From positions 186,001-250,000 of the forward strand of contig NZ_CP059165.1 of assembly GCF_013466425.1 (NCBI RefSeq): a stretch of DNA of 64,000 nt. Direction: 5' to 3'. The stretch's first letter is position 1; every line of letters begins with the position of its first letter. Positions 1-9,009 of the stretch are shown one piece after another. The position numbers and the translations under genes were made by a program. The DNA comes from Mycobacterium vicinigordonae (GTDB lineage Bacteria; Actinomycetota; Actinomycetes; Mycobacteriales; Mycobacteriaceae). Under the pieces are notes generated by a model that was not told the origin of the DNA, searched no databases, and saw only the letters and a program-made list of their open reading frames with translations.

Positions 1-588
1 GAACAGGCGATCTTGTGCTTCGGCGGGCAGGTAGACGAGCAGGCCCTCGGCAATCCATGCTGTCGCGTGGCTGGGGTCGAATCCCGCCTCCCGCAAGGCG
101 GTCGGCCAGTCCTCGCGCAGGTCGATCGCCACCGTGCGCCGATGCGCGGCCGGCTCCGCGCCGAGGTCGGCCAGCGTCCGCGTCTTGAATTCGATGACTT
201 CGGGCTGGTCGATCTCGTAAAGGGCCGTACCGACCGGCCGCGGCAGCCGGTAGGCCCGCGTGTCCAGACCTGAGGCCAAGATGACCACCTGTCGAACTCC
301 CGCATCGATCGCCTCCATGAAATAGTCGTCGAAAAATCGAGTGCGGACGGTGATCTGTTCGGTCATCGCCTGACGGTTCAGCAGTGGGTCATCCGTACTT
401 TCGATCTCTCCGTCGACAAGCTTGACGAAGGTGTCCACGCCCACCGCCCGGACCAGTGGAGCGGCCCACGGATCATCCAGCAGGGGCTGTGGGCCCTGCG
501 AGGCGATGGCGCGCGAGGCGGCGACCGCCGTGGCGGTGGCTCCCACGCTGGATGCCAGATCCCACGTGTCGTTGTCAGTTCGGGCCAT
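1..588 (-). CDS. Class I SAM-dependent methyltransferase (mycobacterial leucine carboxyl methyltransferase-like family), 3' end outside window
   Basis: The reverse strand translates without stops from an ATG at 588 to the window edge (196 codons), so the C-terminus is missing. The N-terminus [20 protein letters not shown], followed by a DDPWAAPLV stretch, RTRFFDDYF and a [14 protein letters not shown] glycine-rich SAM loop, is the signature of the large mycobacterial family of putative S-adenosylmethionine methyltransferases (usually about 300 residues). [11 protein letters not shown] supplies the acidic residue expected after beta strand 2. The substrate is unknown for most family members. 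A GAGGAATCGGCC stretch before the ATG can serve as ribosome binding site. It is divergent from the acyl-CoA dehydrogenase at 734, sharing a 145-bp intergenic region. Confidence 0.88.
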   Translation of the reverse strand, partial: MARTDNDTWDLASSVGATATAVAASRAIASQGPQPLLDDPWAAPLVRAVGVDTFVKLVDGEIESTDDPLLNRQAMTEQITVRTRFFDDYFMEAIDAGVRQVVILASGLDTRAYRLPRPVGTALYEIDQPEVIEFKTRTLADLGAEPAAHRRTVAIDLREDWPTALREAGFDPSHATAWIAEGLLVYLPAEAQDRLF

Positions 589-733
589 GGCCGATTCCTC
601 CCCGCGGACGGTACCGCTTAGTTAGCTTATTTAAGTTCTCAGTCCACCCTACGCTGCACGCCGGTGTGTGCCGTATGGCCGGTTAGTGCCAGGGTGGTCA
701 GGGAGACAAGGCGAACACCCAGAGGAGCATCCC

Positions 734-2529
734 GTGGCGTCCAATCTGCTGGCCCGGCGCGATCTTGAATTTCTGCTGTTCGAGTGGCTGCGAGTGGAGG
801 AACTGACAAAGCGCGATCGTTTCGCCGAGCATTCCCGCGAGACGTTCGACGCCCTGCTGGACTTGTGCGAAGACCTCGCGACCCGCTACTTCGCGCCGCA
901 CAACAAGAAGAACGACGCTCAGGAACCAACGTTCGACGGCGAGCGGGTGACCGTGATACCCGAGGTGAAAACGGCATTGGACGCCTTCGCGAAGGCCGAT
1001 CTGCCGGCCATGAGCATGGACCACGAGCTGGGCGGCTGGCAGTTGCCGACGACGGTCGGTGGCGCGGGGCTGGCATGGTTTCATGCCGCGAACGTGGCCA
1101 CCGCCGGCTATGTGTTGCTGAGCCTGGCCAACGCGAGTCTGTTGGCGCACTACGGCACCGCCGAGCAGATCGAGCGGTTCGTCAAGCCGACGCTGGCCGG
1201 TCGCTTCACCGGCACCATGTGTCTGTCCGAGCCGCAGGCCGGTTCGTCCCTGGCCGACATCACCACCCGCGCCGAACCTCAGGACGACGGCAGCTACCGG
1301 CTGTTCGGCTCGAAGATGTGGATCTCCGGCGGAGATCACGAACTCTCGGAGAACATCGTGCACCTAGTGCTGGCCAAGATTGCCGGTGCACCACCAGGGA
1401 CCAAGGGCATTTCGTTGTTCATCGTTCCGAAGATCCTTGTGGACGACGGGGGTTCGCTCGGCGAACGCAACGATGTGGTACTCGCCGGACTCAACCACAA
1501 AATGGGCTTTCGCGGAATCACCAACACCGCGCTGAACTTCGGCGAGGGCCGCCATCAACCTGGCGGCCGGCCCGGTGCCGTTGGTTACCTTGTCGGGCAA
1601 CCGCATCGAGGCCTGACGTACATGTTCCACATGATGAACGAGGCGCGGCTCGGCGTGGGCCTCGGCGCGATTGCGCTGGGGTACACCGGCTATCTGAAAG
1701 CACTGCAGTACGCGCGAGAGCGGCCGCAAGGCCGGCCGGTGACCAGTAAGGACCCCGGTTTGCCGCAGGTGCCAATCATCACGCATCCCGATGTTAAGCG
1801 AATGCTGTTGGCGCAGAAGTCCTATGTGGAAGGCGCACTCGCTTTGGCGCTCTACTGCGCCCGCCTGGTGGACATCCAGGCCAGCCCGGAATCGACCGCC
1901 GAGGCGGAATCCGCGGGGCTGCTGCTGGACATCCTTACCCCGGTGGCCAAGAGCTGGCCTTCTCAGTGGTGCCTGGAAGCCAACAACCTGGCGATCCAGG
2001 TGCACGGCGGCTACGGCTACACCCGAGAGTACGACGTCGAACAGCACTACCGTGACAACCGGCTCAACCCGATCCACGAAGGCACCCATGGAATTCAGAG
2101 TCTGGACCTGCTGGGCCGCAAGGTAACTCAGCACGGTGGCGCCAGCCTCGTGGAGCTCACGAAGATCGTTTCCGCGACGGTGGCGGCGGCGGTTGCGCGG
2201 GGCGGCGAGACCGCCGGCCTCGGGGCGCAGCTCGACCGGCGTGGCAGCGCTTGGTGGACGTCACCGCGTCGATGTTCGCGCCGGGCGATGTGGAGACGGC
2301 ATTGGCCAACAGTGCCGTGTACCTCGAAGCCTTCGGCCACCTCGTCATCGCCTGGGCCTGGCTCGAACAACTGATTGCTGCCGATGGCCGCGACGGTGAC
2401 TTCTACGAAGGCAAGCGGCAGGCGGCCCGTTATTTCTATCGCTACGAATTGCCCAGAACCGGACCACAATTGGACCTGCTGGCCAGTTTGGACCGCACCA
2501 CCCTGGAGATGCGGGACGGCTGGTTCTGA
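734..2529 (+). pseudogene. FadE5-like acyl-CoA dehydrogenase, interrupted by a -1 frameshift near the C-terminus
   Basis: This is a flavin acyl-CoA dehydrogenase of the long (about 600 aa) subfamily typified by mycobacterial FadE5. GTG at 734 follows an AGAGGAGC ribosome site; longer in-frame reading upstream lacks support. Motifs include MCLSEPQAGSSLADI (FAD/substrate region), GSKMWISGGDHE, and NLAIQVHGGYGYTREYDVEQ near the usual catalytic area. The first frame is convincing to about 2235 (GLGAQLD) and then becomes arginine/serine-rich nonsense that stops at 2374. The expected C-terminus (WQRLVDVTASMFAPG through LEMRDGWF) continues in another frame from about 2240 to 2529. One missing base between about 2230 and 2245 explains this. 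Corrected, the protein would be about 598 aa. It could be a true mutation or a sequencing error. Confidence 0.82.
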
Positions 2530-2536
2530 CGGCAGG

Positions 2537-3796
2537 ATGAGCAACGTGTCGAGTGGTTTCGACGTACGTGGTCGCGAGCTGCGGGCCGGTGAGCTCGCGG
2601 CTTGGCTGTCCGAACACAGTCTGGGCAATCGGTTCGGCCTGGATGTCCTCGGCAGCAGTCCGACCTATTACTCCGACACCGTCGCCTTGGCCATCGTCGC
2701 CGCGGACGGCGAGGGCCGCTACATTGACGTCGCCGCGCTGACCCCCGACGACGAGGCAGCTTTGTCGTCATGGCTGGCCGATCCGGGGCCGCCGAAGGCG
2801 GTGCATGATGTCAAGGCCGCGCTGCACGCGTTGGCCGGCCGCGGGTGGACTCTACGTGGTGTCACCTCCGACACGATGCTGGCAGCGCATCTGCTGCGTC
2901 CAGAGCGCCGGGGGCTGGCCCTCAACGACTTGCTAATGCGCCACATGCGCTGTGCGCTGCCCGACGCGGCGGCCAACCCGGGCCACGTCGACCGGCCCGG
3001 CGCCTCCGAGGCGTTGATCCTGCGGACCTGCGCGGTCCTGGACTTGGCCGACGTACTGGACGAGGAGCTGGCGCGCATCGACTCGTCGTCGCTGCTAGGC
3101 CGCGTGGCACTGCCGGTGCAGCGCATCCTGGCCGGCATGGAGCGTACCGGTATAGCCGTCAACCGGCTGGCCCGAGCCGCGGCAGAGATCCCACCGAATT
3201 CGATTGCGGCCGACGGACGCATCCACGCCACGTTGCACCAGACCGGTAGGGTCACCGGCGCTGTCACGTCGACGAACCCCGACCTGCATGCTGCCATTGA
3301 GGTGCGCGAGGCGTTGGTGCCGGGACACGGGTATGTCGAATTGATGACCGCCGGCTACCGCGACCTCGAGAGCCGAATCGTCGCCCACGTGTCCGGCGGC
3401 GCGGATTTGGGCGCGTTGGCAGAGCAGGCCCGCGAAGCGGGTTACGCCGCTACGCTACTGGGCCGCCGCCGCTATCTGCCCGACCTGAGCAGCCAGGATC
3501 CCACGGCACGGCAGAGCGCCGAACAAGAAGCGCTGGCGATGCTCATTCAGGGAAGCGCGGCCGACATCATCAACTCCGCGATGGTGGAGATCGATCGGGC
3601 GATCTCGGGCTTGAGTTCACGCATGTTGCTGCAGGTGGACCGGACACTAGTCTTCGAGGTCGCGGACGGCGAGCGCGACATACTGACCCGGCGCGTCCTC
3701 GAATACCTGGCAGCCGCGTACACATTTGATGTGCCACTTGATGTTTCGATCGGATATGGATCGAACTGGGCCGACGCAGGCGAGCTGCCGAAATAA
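2537..3796 (+). CDS. Degenerate DNA polymerase I-like protein (exonuclease-fold plus truncated polymerase domain)
   Basis: The 419-aa product resembles a shrunken family A DNA polymerase. Residues about 30-190 fit the 3'-5' exonuclease fold (GLDVLGSSP, VHDVKAALHAL, SDTMLAAHLLRPERRGLALNDLL). Residues about 195-419 are palm/thumb remnants (LDEELARIDSSSLLGRVALP, ILAGMERTGIAVN, HQTGRVTGAVTSTNPDL, MLIQGSAADIINSAM). Catalytic features are missing. Motif A, normally DYSQIELR, reads AGYRDLESR at about residue 272, so the metal-binding Asp is Gly. The fingers with motif B (O helix) are absent. Motif C, normally HDE, reads VDRTLVF at about 366. The exonuclease motif keeps only one acidic residue. The reading frame is otherwise clean, so a non-polymerase role or slow decay are both possible. 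ATG at 2537 lies 7 bp after the FadE stop, suggesting cotranscription. Confidence 0.72.
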   Translation: MSNVSSGFDVRGRELRAGELAAWLSEHSLGNRFGLDVLGSSPTYYSDTVALAIVAADGEGRYIDVAALTPDDEAALSSWLADPGPPKAVHDVKAALHALAGRGWTLRGVTSDTMLAAHLLRPERRGLALNDLLMRHMRCALPDAAANPGHVDRPGASEALILRTCAVLDLADVLDEELARIDSSSLLGRVALPVQRILAGMERTGIAVNRLARAAAEIPPNSIAADGRIHATLHQTGRVTGAVTSTNPDLHAAIEVREALVPGHGYVELMTAGYRDLESRIVAHVSGGADLGALAEQAREAGYAATLLGRRRYLPDLSSQDPTARQSAEQEALAMLIQGSAADIINSAMVEIDRAISGLSSRMLLQVDRTLVFEVADGERDILTRRVLEYLAAAYTFDVPLDVSIGYGSNWADAGELPK

Positions 3797-3830
3797 TCCC
3801 CTCACTTTCAACCTATACCCCAGATGGGGC

Positions 3831-3858
3831 TTGCGGCAAGACCGGGGTGATGCCGCAA
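3831..3858 (+). terminator. Inverted repeat after the polymerase-like gene, possible terminator
   Basis: TTGCGGCA at 3831-3838 is perfectly complementary to TGCCGCAA at 3851-3858 (8-bp arms, 12-nt loop), 34 bp after the stop at 3796. A smaller CCCC-AGAT-GGGG hairpin lies just before it at 3818-3829. There is no U-tract, which is common for mycobacterial terminators, so function is uncertain. It could equally be a regulatory site for the monooxygenase at 3904. Confidence 0.4.
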
Positions 3859-3903
3859 AATGCGCTGGTATAAGCCAGAACTCAGGAATTGGGGGGTTGA
3901 GGA

Positions 3904-5391
3904 ATGCGGGTGGACGAGCAGGTGGGTGGGGAATGCGACCATGCGGTGATCATCGCCGGAGCGGGCCCGACGGGTCTGATGCTGGCCGGCGAACTGGCAC
4001 TGGGCGGTGTCGATGTTGCCGTCGTCGAAAGACGCACCTCCCAGGAGTTGATCGAATCGCGCGCGGGAGGGCTGCACAGCCGGACCTTGGAGATCCTCGA
4101 TCAGCGCGGCATCGCCGACCGCTTTATCAGCGCTGGCCAGGTGTCCCAGCTGGCCGGTTACGCGCAGATTCGTCTCGACATCAGCGATTTTCCAACTCCG
4201 CACCCATATGGACTTGCTCTGTGGCAGCAAGAGATTGAGCGCCTTCTCGCTGAATGGGTGGCTGAGCTCGCGGTACCGATCCAGCGTGACCGCGAGGTTA
4301 CTGGCGCCGTCCAGGACGAGACCGGTGTCTACGTCGAACTGTGCGATGGACCAGCCCTGCGGGCGCGGTACGTCGTGGGGTGCGACGGAAGTCGCAGTGT
4401 GATCCGCCGTGCCGCCGGAATCGAGTTTTCGGGTTGGGATCCGACGACGAGCTACCTACTCGCCGAGGCCGAGCTAGCCTGCGGCGAGCAACCTCCGTGG
4501 GGCATTCGCCGCGACGCCCTGGGCGTCCACGCGATGAGCCGCACCGGGGATACCGGGCCCGCGCGGATCATGGTGACGGAGCGCCAGATCGGGCCGGCTT
4601 CCGAGCCAGCTCTCATCGACCTGCGCAACGCAATGACCCAGGCGTACGGAACAGACTATGGAATCTGCAATCCCCGTTGGATTTCCAGATTCACCGATGC
4701 GGCCCGCCAGGCTGGCGCCTACCGCGACCGGCGGATTCTGTTGGCCGGCGATGCCGCCCATGTTCATCACCCGATCGGTGGACAAGGTCTGAACACGGGT
4801 TTGCAGGACGCGGCGAACCTCGGCTGGAAACTGGCTCAGGTAGTTCGCGGCATTTCGCCGGATGGGCTGCTCGATACTTATAACGCCGAACGGCATCCGG
4901 TGGCTGCTCGAGTGCTACGCAACGCCCTAGCGCAGATGGCGCTGTTGCGCCAAGACGACCGCACCCGGGCCTTGCATGACATCGTGTCCGAGCTGCTCGC
5001 AATGGACCAGGCGCGCAAGCAATTTGGGGCGATGATGTCGGGACTCGATATCCGCTACCAGCTCGGTGACGGCCACCCGCTGCTGGGACGGCGCGTGCCA
5101 GACCTGGAATTGCGTTCTGCGGACGGCCCACTGCGACTCTTCAACCTGCTACACCTAGCGCGGCCGATTCTGCTCAACTTGGGTGACCCGGTCGATATCG
5201 GTCCGTGGTCGGAGCACGTACGGTTGGTAGAGGCGAAATACGATGGGGATTGGGAACTTCCGGTGATCGGCCGGGTTGCCGCACCCAGCGCCGCGCTGAT
5301 CCGGCCGGACGGACATGTCGCTTGGGTGGGGCAGGGGTCCGATTGCGGGCTGCGCGATGCACTCACCGCGTGGTTCGGACCGCGTCGGTGA
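3904..5391 (+). CDS. FAD-dependent aromatic monooxygenase (PheA/TfdB class, rifampicin-monooxygenase-like)
   Basis: This 495-aa class A flavoprotein monooxygenase would hydroxylate an aromatic or polyketide substrate using NAD(P)H and O2. It shows the N-terminal FAD Rossmann motif VIIAGAGPTGLMLAGELA (residues about 17-34), the DG motif YVVGCDGSRSVIRRAAGI around 155-172, and the GD motif ILLAGDAAHVHHPIGGQG around 279-296, then a C-terminal thioredoxin-like region ending [17 protein letters not shown]. This organisation matches RdmE/PgaE/Rox-type hydroxylases. ATG at 3904 follows GGGGGGTTGAGGA. It converges on the MarR gene with a 29-bp 3' overlap. The substrate cannot be told from sequence; inactivation of rifamycins is one possibility known in the family. 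Confidence 0.85.
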   Translation: MRVDEQVGGECDHAVIIAGAGPTGLMLAGELALGGVDVAVVERRTSQELIESRAGGLHSRTLEILDQRGIADRFISAGQVSQLAGYAQIRLDISDFPTPHPYGLALWQQEIERLLAEWVAELAVPIQRDREVTGAVQDETGVYVELCDGPALRARYVVGCDGSRSVIRRAAGIEFSGWDPTTSYLLAEAELACGEQPPWGIRRDALGVHAMSRTGDTGPARIMVTERQIGPASEPALIDLRNAMTQAYGTDYGICNPRWISRFTDAARQAGAYRDRRILLAGDAAHVHHPIGGQGLNTGLQDAANLGWKLAQVVRGISPDGLLDTYNAERHPVAARVLRNALAQMALLRQDDRTRALHDIVSELLAMDQARKQFGAMMSGLDIRYQLGDGHPLLGRRVPDLELRSADGPLRLFNLLHLARPILLNLGDPVDIGPWSEHVRLVEAKYDGDWELPVIGRVAAPSAALIRPDGHVAWVGQGSDCGLRDALTAWFGPRR

Positions 5392-5908
5392 ATTGATTTT
5401 CGGCCGGTGGTGATGGGTCCAGCGCACCGGCCGCCAGCGCGGCTCCGTTGATCTTGACCAGAACCTCACGCAAGTGCTCGAGTTCGGAGAGTTCGACGCC
5501 CAAGCGTTCGACCACTGCCGGAGGAACCTTCAGCGCCTGCCGACGCAGATCGTGGCCCTGCCGAGTCAACTCCACGTGAGTGGCTCTTTCGTCCGTGGTG
5601 CTGCGGGTGCGGGTTATCAAGCCCTGCGCCTGTAGTCGTTTGAGCATCGGTGACAGCGTGGCCGAGTCCATCTGCAGTAGCGCGGCGATGTCCTTGACGG
5701 ACAAAGCGTTTGCCCCTGATTCGGCCGTTGCTTGGGATTTGGCGTGATCCCACAGTGCAAGCATCACCAAATACTGCGGATGGGTCAGACCGAGCGGCTC
5801 CAGCAAGGGCCGGTATACCGCCAGGACCGCGCGATTGGTGACTGCCAACGCGAAGCAGACCTGGTGCTCGAGGGACAAGGGGTCGATGTCGGCAACGTTC
5901 GGAGCCAT
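5363..5908 (-). CDS. MarR-family regulator, OhrR type
   Basis: The 181-aa winged-helix protein carries the OhrR-like N-terminal block [20 protein letters not shown] followed by [19 protein letters not shown]. Cys18 occupies the place of the peroxide-sensing cysteine of OhrR regulators. The helix-turn-helix and wing follow ([46 protein letters not shown]). By analogy it would be a repressor released on oxidation of Cys18 by organic hydroperoxides. It is the second gene after the DUF5313 gene (20-bp gap), and a MarR-like palindrome lies at 6394-6411 upstream of that gene, suggesting autoregulation. No ohr peroxidase gene is adjacent, so the regulated defence gene is elsewhere or differs. Confidence 0.87.
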   Translation of the reverse strand: MAPNVADIDPLSLEHQVCFALAVTNRAVLAVYRPLLEPLGLTHPQYLVMLALWDHAKSQATAESGANALSVKDIAALLQMDSATLSPMLKRLQAQGLITRTRSTTDERATHVELTRQGHDLRRQALKVPPAVVERLGVELSELEHLREVLVKINGAALAAGALDPSPPAENQFTDAVRTTR

Positions 5909-5928
5909 AATGGGCGGCTTCCCCGTGG

Positions 5929-6345
5929 TTAGAACGGGCTGCTATTCGCCTGCCACTCGGCGGACTCGGGCCGGGGACCGTACCGGCGGGCGTAATCCTC
6001 GTGAATGTGCGCGTCTTTCTGGCGTTTGAGCACGTCGACCAGATTGGGATCGAGTCCGTGCTGGGCCAGTCGGTGTCGCCGCCAAACCTTGTTCAGCGCG
6101 AACGCGATCAACAGCGCCCAAACGTAGATCGGGACGGTCATCTCCGTGTGCACATACAGCGACGCAGGCAACAGCCAGAATGGCGCGAGCACGAATACCG
6201 GTGGAATGGCCATCCGGATCATGTGACGGCGGATGGCACCTTTACCGGCCAGGTCTTTGGCCACCCAGTCCCGCATAGAGTCGGGCAGCACGCGCCCATA
6301 GGAATAGCCGATGTACTGCCAGAGGTTAGGACGGGCGGAGGCCAT
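5929..6345 (-). CDS. DUF5313 family membrane protein
   Basis: The product is 138 aa if started at ATG 6345, which follows AGGAGCGATC; an upstream ATG at 6393 lacks a ribosome site. The motif [26 protein letters not shown] and a charged [11 protein letters not shown] stretch precede two hydrophobic segments (about residues 42-62 and 67-87). The cytoplasmic tail is charged ([24 protein letters not shown]). This pattern matches the actinobacterial DUF5313 family, whose function is unknown. It is the first gene of a probable two-gene operon with the OhrR-like regulator, so it may respond to oxidative stress. Confidence 0.75.
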   Translation of the reverse strand: MASARPNLWQYIGYSYGRVLPDSMRDWVAKDLAGKGAIRRHMIRMAIPPVFVLAPFWLLPASLYVHTEMTVPIYVWALLIAFALNKVWRRHRLAQHGLDPNLVDVLKRQKDAHIHEDYARRYGPRPESAEWQANSSPF

Positions 6346-6393
6346 GATCGCTCCTGCGAATCGGTGAAGGTAGATGCCGCCATGGTACTCCAT

Positions 6394-6411
6394 TAGTTAG
6401 GGCACTAACTA
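6394..6411. promoter_or_regulatory. Probable MarR/OhrR operator
   Basis: TAGTTAG (6394-6400), spacer GGCA, CTAACTA (6405-6411) form a perfect 7-bp inverted repeat. It lies 49 bp upstream of the DUF5313 start and in front of the operon that encodes the OhrR-like regulator. AT-rich symmetrical sites of this kind are typical of MarR regulators. Confidence 0.6.
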
Positions 6412-6430
6412 TATTGGCCGTGTCACATCC

Positions 6431-8053
6431 TTAGTAGACGTCGCGTAGGTAGCGGTGGTCCCTGATCAACTGGTTGACGTAGGCATGCGCCGCGTCGGGG
6501 TCGAGGTTGCCGGACTGGGCGACGATGCCGTGGATCGCGGCGTCGACGTCCTTGGCCATCCGCTCGGCGTCGCCGCACACGTAAATGTGCGCGCCGTCCT
6601 GCATCCAGCCGAAGAACTCGTCGGCGTTATCCCACATACGGTGTTGCACATAGGGTTTCGACTCATCAGCTGCGCCGTCGCGGGAGAACGCCAGGTCCAG
6701 GCGGGTCAGCGTACCCGAGTCGCGGAAACCTTCTATCTCGTCTCCATAAAGAAAACTGGTGGCGCGCCGACGGTCTCCGAAGAACAGCCACGACCTTCCC
6801 TTCGCACCGCACGCTTGGCGCTCCTGCAGAAACGCGCGGAATGGCGCGATGCCGGTGCCCGGACCGATCATGATGATCGGTACGTCACCGGCTGGAAGCC
6901 GGAACGTGTGGTTGGGAAGCAGGTGTACCTGCACCTCGCCGGAGCGGTCGGCCAGGAACGTCGACGCCACCCCGCCGTAGCGGCGGTCGGCAATGTCATA
7001 CCGCACGGTGGCCACGGTCAGGTGGATGTGATCGGGATGAACTAAGGGGCTTGACGCGATGGAATAGTCGCGGAACTGCAGCGGCCGCAGGGTGTCGAGG
7101 ACGTCTTCCACCGTGAGGCTGCCGAGCCGGATCAGGTCCAGCACATCCTTGCCGTACCACCACGATCCCGGCGCGGGGACGGTGTCGGCGCCGAGTGGGA
7201 CGGCCGCCTCGGCGTTAGGTACGCGCGCGGCCACCAGTGCCCGTAATGCCCGCGACGGTGTTCTGATCTCCAGCTGCCCGCTGAGCAGTGCGCCGAGCGG
7301 CTCGTCGCCGTCGTGCACGGTGTAGTCGGGGCCGACGCCCAGTGCGCCAAGGATCGCGTCGACGAGCGCGGGATCGTTGGTGGCATGCACCGCCAGCGAA
7401 TCTCCTGCGGTATAAGCGATCCCACTGGCAGCCAGGTCCAGCTCGTAGTGGCGGACTTCCTTGTCGGACTCTGGCGCGGTCAGTACTCGGTTGACGAGCA
7501 CTCGGACGCCGACGGGTCGATGGCTGCGGTCGCGCTGGGTCGGCTCGACAGCCTCCGCGGGAGGCGGGTTTGATTCGGTCGGAACCGTGCCGGCGCGCTC
7601 GGCGGCCAATACCTTGACCAGGTCGGCAATCCACGCGGCGGCGGGCTGCTCGTAGGGTCCGTCGATGTCCACACGGTCGGCGAGCCGCATTGCACCCAAC
7701 GTTTCGAGACGCTCGTCGAGCAGGCGGCCCGCGTTGCAGAACAAGTCGTAGCCGCTATCGCCCAACGCGAGCACCGCGAACTTCAGGTGCTCGACCCGGT
7801 CGGCGTCGTCGGCGCTGATCGCCTCCCAGAACAGTGTTGCGTTGTCGGGGAATTCGCCGTCGCCAAATGTCGAGGTGACCACCACCAGATGGGTGACCGA
7901 TTGCAGATCGGCGGGGTCGACCTGGTTGAGTTCTATCGCGGTGACGCCGGTGCTGACGGCTTCGTCGAGGGCCTCGGCGAACGACAGCGCGGCGTCTTCG
8001 GCGTTACCCATGTCGCTGCCGTATGCGATGACGATCGCGAACTCTGCGGCCAT
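6431..8053 (-). CDS. CysJ-like diflavin reductase (sulfite reductase flavoprotein / P450-reductase type)
   Basis: The 540-aa protein has a flavodoxin domain (residues 1-150: IVIAYGSDMGNAEDAALSF, TSTFGDGEFPDNA, LALGDSGYDLFCNAG), a connecting FAD domain (about 180-380: FRDYSIASSPLVHPDH, GGVASTFLADR) and an NADPH domain (MIGPGTGIAPFRAFLQERQA, FFGDRRRATSFLYGDE, IYVCGDAERMAKDV). It ends in RYLRDVY like CysJ. It would move electrons from NADPH through FAD and FMN to a haem or Fe-S partner, which is not encoded nearby. An IdeR-like iron box sits 16 bp before the ATG, so expression is probably raised in iron starvation. A ferric-siderophore or haem-linked reductase role is therefore as plausible as sulfite reduction. 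Confidence 0.85.
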   Translation of the reverse strand: MAAEFAIVIAYGSDMGNAEDAALSFAEALDEAVSTGVTAIELNQVDPADLQSVTHLVVVTSTFGDGEFPDNATLFWEAISADDADRVEHLKFAVLALGDSGYDLFCNAGRLLDERLETLGAMRLADRVDIDGPYEQPAAAWIADLVKVLAAERAGTVPTESNPPPAEAVEPTQRDRSHRPVGVRVLVNRVLTAPESDKEVRHYELDLAASGIAYTAGDSLAVHATNDPALVDAILGALGVGPDYTVHDGDEPLGALLSGQLEIRTPSRALRALVAARVPNAEAAVPLGADTVPAPGSWWYGKDVLDLIRLGSLTVEDVLDTLRPLQFRDYSIASSPLVHPDHIHLTVATVRYDIADRRYGGVASTFLADRSGEVQVHLLPNHTFRLPAGDVPIIMIGPGTGIAPFRAFLQERQACGAKGRSWLFFGDRRRATSFLYGDEIEGFRDSGTLTRLDLAFSRDGAADESKPYVQHRMWDNADEFFGWMQDGAHIYVCGDAERMAKDVDAAIHGIVAQSGNLDPDAAHAYVNQLIRDHRYLRDVY

Positions 8054-8068
8054 GGGCGGTAGCCTATC

Positions 8069-8087
8069 TTAGGGTAGGCTAACCATA
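8069..8087. promoter_or_regulatory. IdeR-type iron box
   Basis: TTAGGGTAGGCTAACCATA matches 16 of 19 positions of the mycobacterial IdeR consensus TTAGGTTAGGCTAACCTAA; the differences are at positions 6, 17 and 18. It lies between the stop of the downstream-oriented LLM gene (8098) and the ATG of the diflavin reductase (8053). Iron-loaded IdeR bound here would block that gene's promoter. Confidence 0.7.
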
Positions 8088-8097
8088 CTAGGGCCTA

Positions 8098-8955
8098 TTA
8101 AACCAAGTCGGCGGCTACCTGCTCCAGGGCGGACAGGTGGGCGTCGACCCCCATTAGGCCCGCCCCCATGGTGTTCACCGAGACGTGCGTGGCCCCCGCG
8201 GCCTTCCACGCGGCCAGGTCGGCCACCGCCTTGTCCCGGTCGCCGGACCAGCTGACCCGGCCCTCCATCCCCAGTTCGACAGCTGTGCGGCCGGCTGCCT
8301 CCGCGGCGCGTTCCACCCGTTCGCGCGCCTGGTCGAGCCCGGGTCCAGGCTCCATCATGGGGAACCAACCGTCGGCGAGCCGCCCGGCCCGCTCGTAGGC
8401 GCGATCGGTTGCCGCACCAAACCACACCGGGATCGGTTGCTGCCTGGGCCGCGGGGTCAGGCCCGCCCCGATCACCGTGTGGTACTTGCCTTCGAAGCTG
8501 ACCGATCGTTGCGTCCAGAGCTTGCGCATCAGCTCGACCTGCTCTTCGGAGCGCCTGCCGCGGTTGTTGAAGCGCTCGCCGAGCGCCTCGTATTCGACGG
8601 CGTTCCAGCCCAATCCGACGCCCAGCCGGAACCGGCCACCGGTGAGCAGGTCCACCTCGGCGGCCTGCTTAGCCACCAGCACCGTTTGCCGCTGCGGCAG
8701 GATGATGACACCGGTGACGAGTTCCAGGGAAGTGATCGCGGCCAGATACCCGAAGACGACGAACGGCTCGTGAAACGTCGAGTCGATGTCGTACGGGCCC
8801 TGCCAACCCTGGTGCACCGCGGGGTCGGCGCCCAACACGTGGTCATAGGCGAGGATGTGGGTGAACCCCAGTTCCTCGACACGTTGACCGTAAGCGCCCA
8901 CAGCGCCCCGATCTCCGCCGAGCTCGGTTTGCGGTAAGACGACTCCTATGCGCAT
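8098..8955 (-). CDS. LLM-class F420-dependent oxidoreductase
   Basis: This 285-aa luciferase-like TIM-barrel protein starts MRIGVVLPQTELGGDRGAVG. It carries YDHVLGADPAVHQG, the ITSLELVTGVIILPQRQTVLVAKQAAEVDLLTGGR core, FRLGVGLGWNAVEYEALG and PIPVWFGAATDRAYERAG. These are hallmarks of the actinobacterial F420-dependent subfamily that reduces or oxidises unknown lipophilic substrates with cofactor F420. It is transcribed toward the diflavin reductase gene, but the iron box lies between them, so the two are probably separately controlled. Confidence 0.85.
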   Translation of the reverse strand: MRIGVVLPQTELGGDRGAVGAYGQRVEELGFTHILAYDHVLGADPAVHQGWQGPYDIDSTFHEPFVVFGYLAAITSLELVTGVIILPQRQTVLVAKQAAEVDLLTGGRFRLGVGLGWNAVEYEALGERFNNRGRRSEEQVELMRKLWTQRSVSFEGKYHTVIGAGLTPRPRQQPIPVWFGAATDRAYERAGRLADGWFPMMEPGPGLDQARERVERAAEAAGRTAVELGMEGRVSWSGDRDKAVADLAAWKAAGATHVSVNTMGAGLMGVDAHLSALEQVAADLV

Positions 8956-9009
8956 TACGCGTTCAACCCCGTCATACGGTGATAACTTCCCGCACGGCCA
9001 TACTCCGAA

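Noticed and set aside
1364..2134. 256-codon minus-strand frame in the acyl-CoA dehydrogenase
   Set aside because: Antisense shadow without recognisable motifs; the plus strand carries a conserved enzyme.
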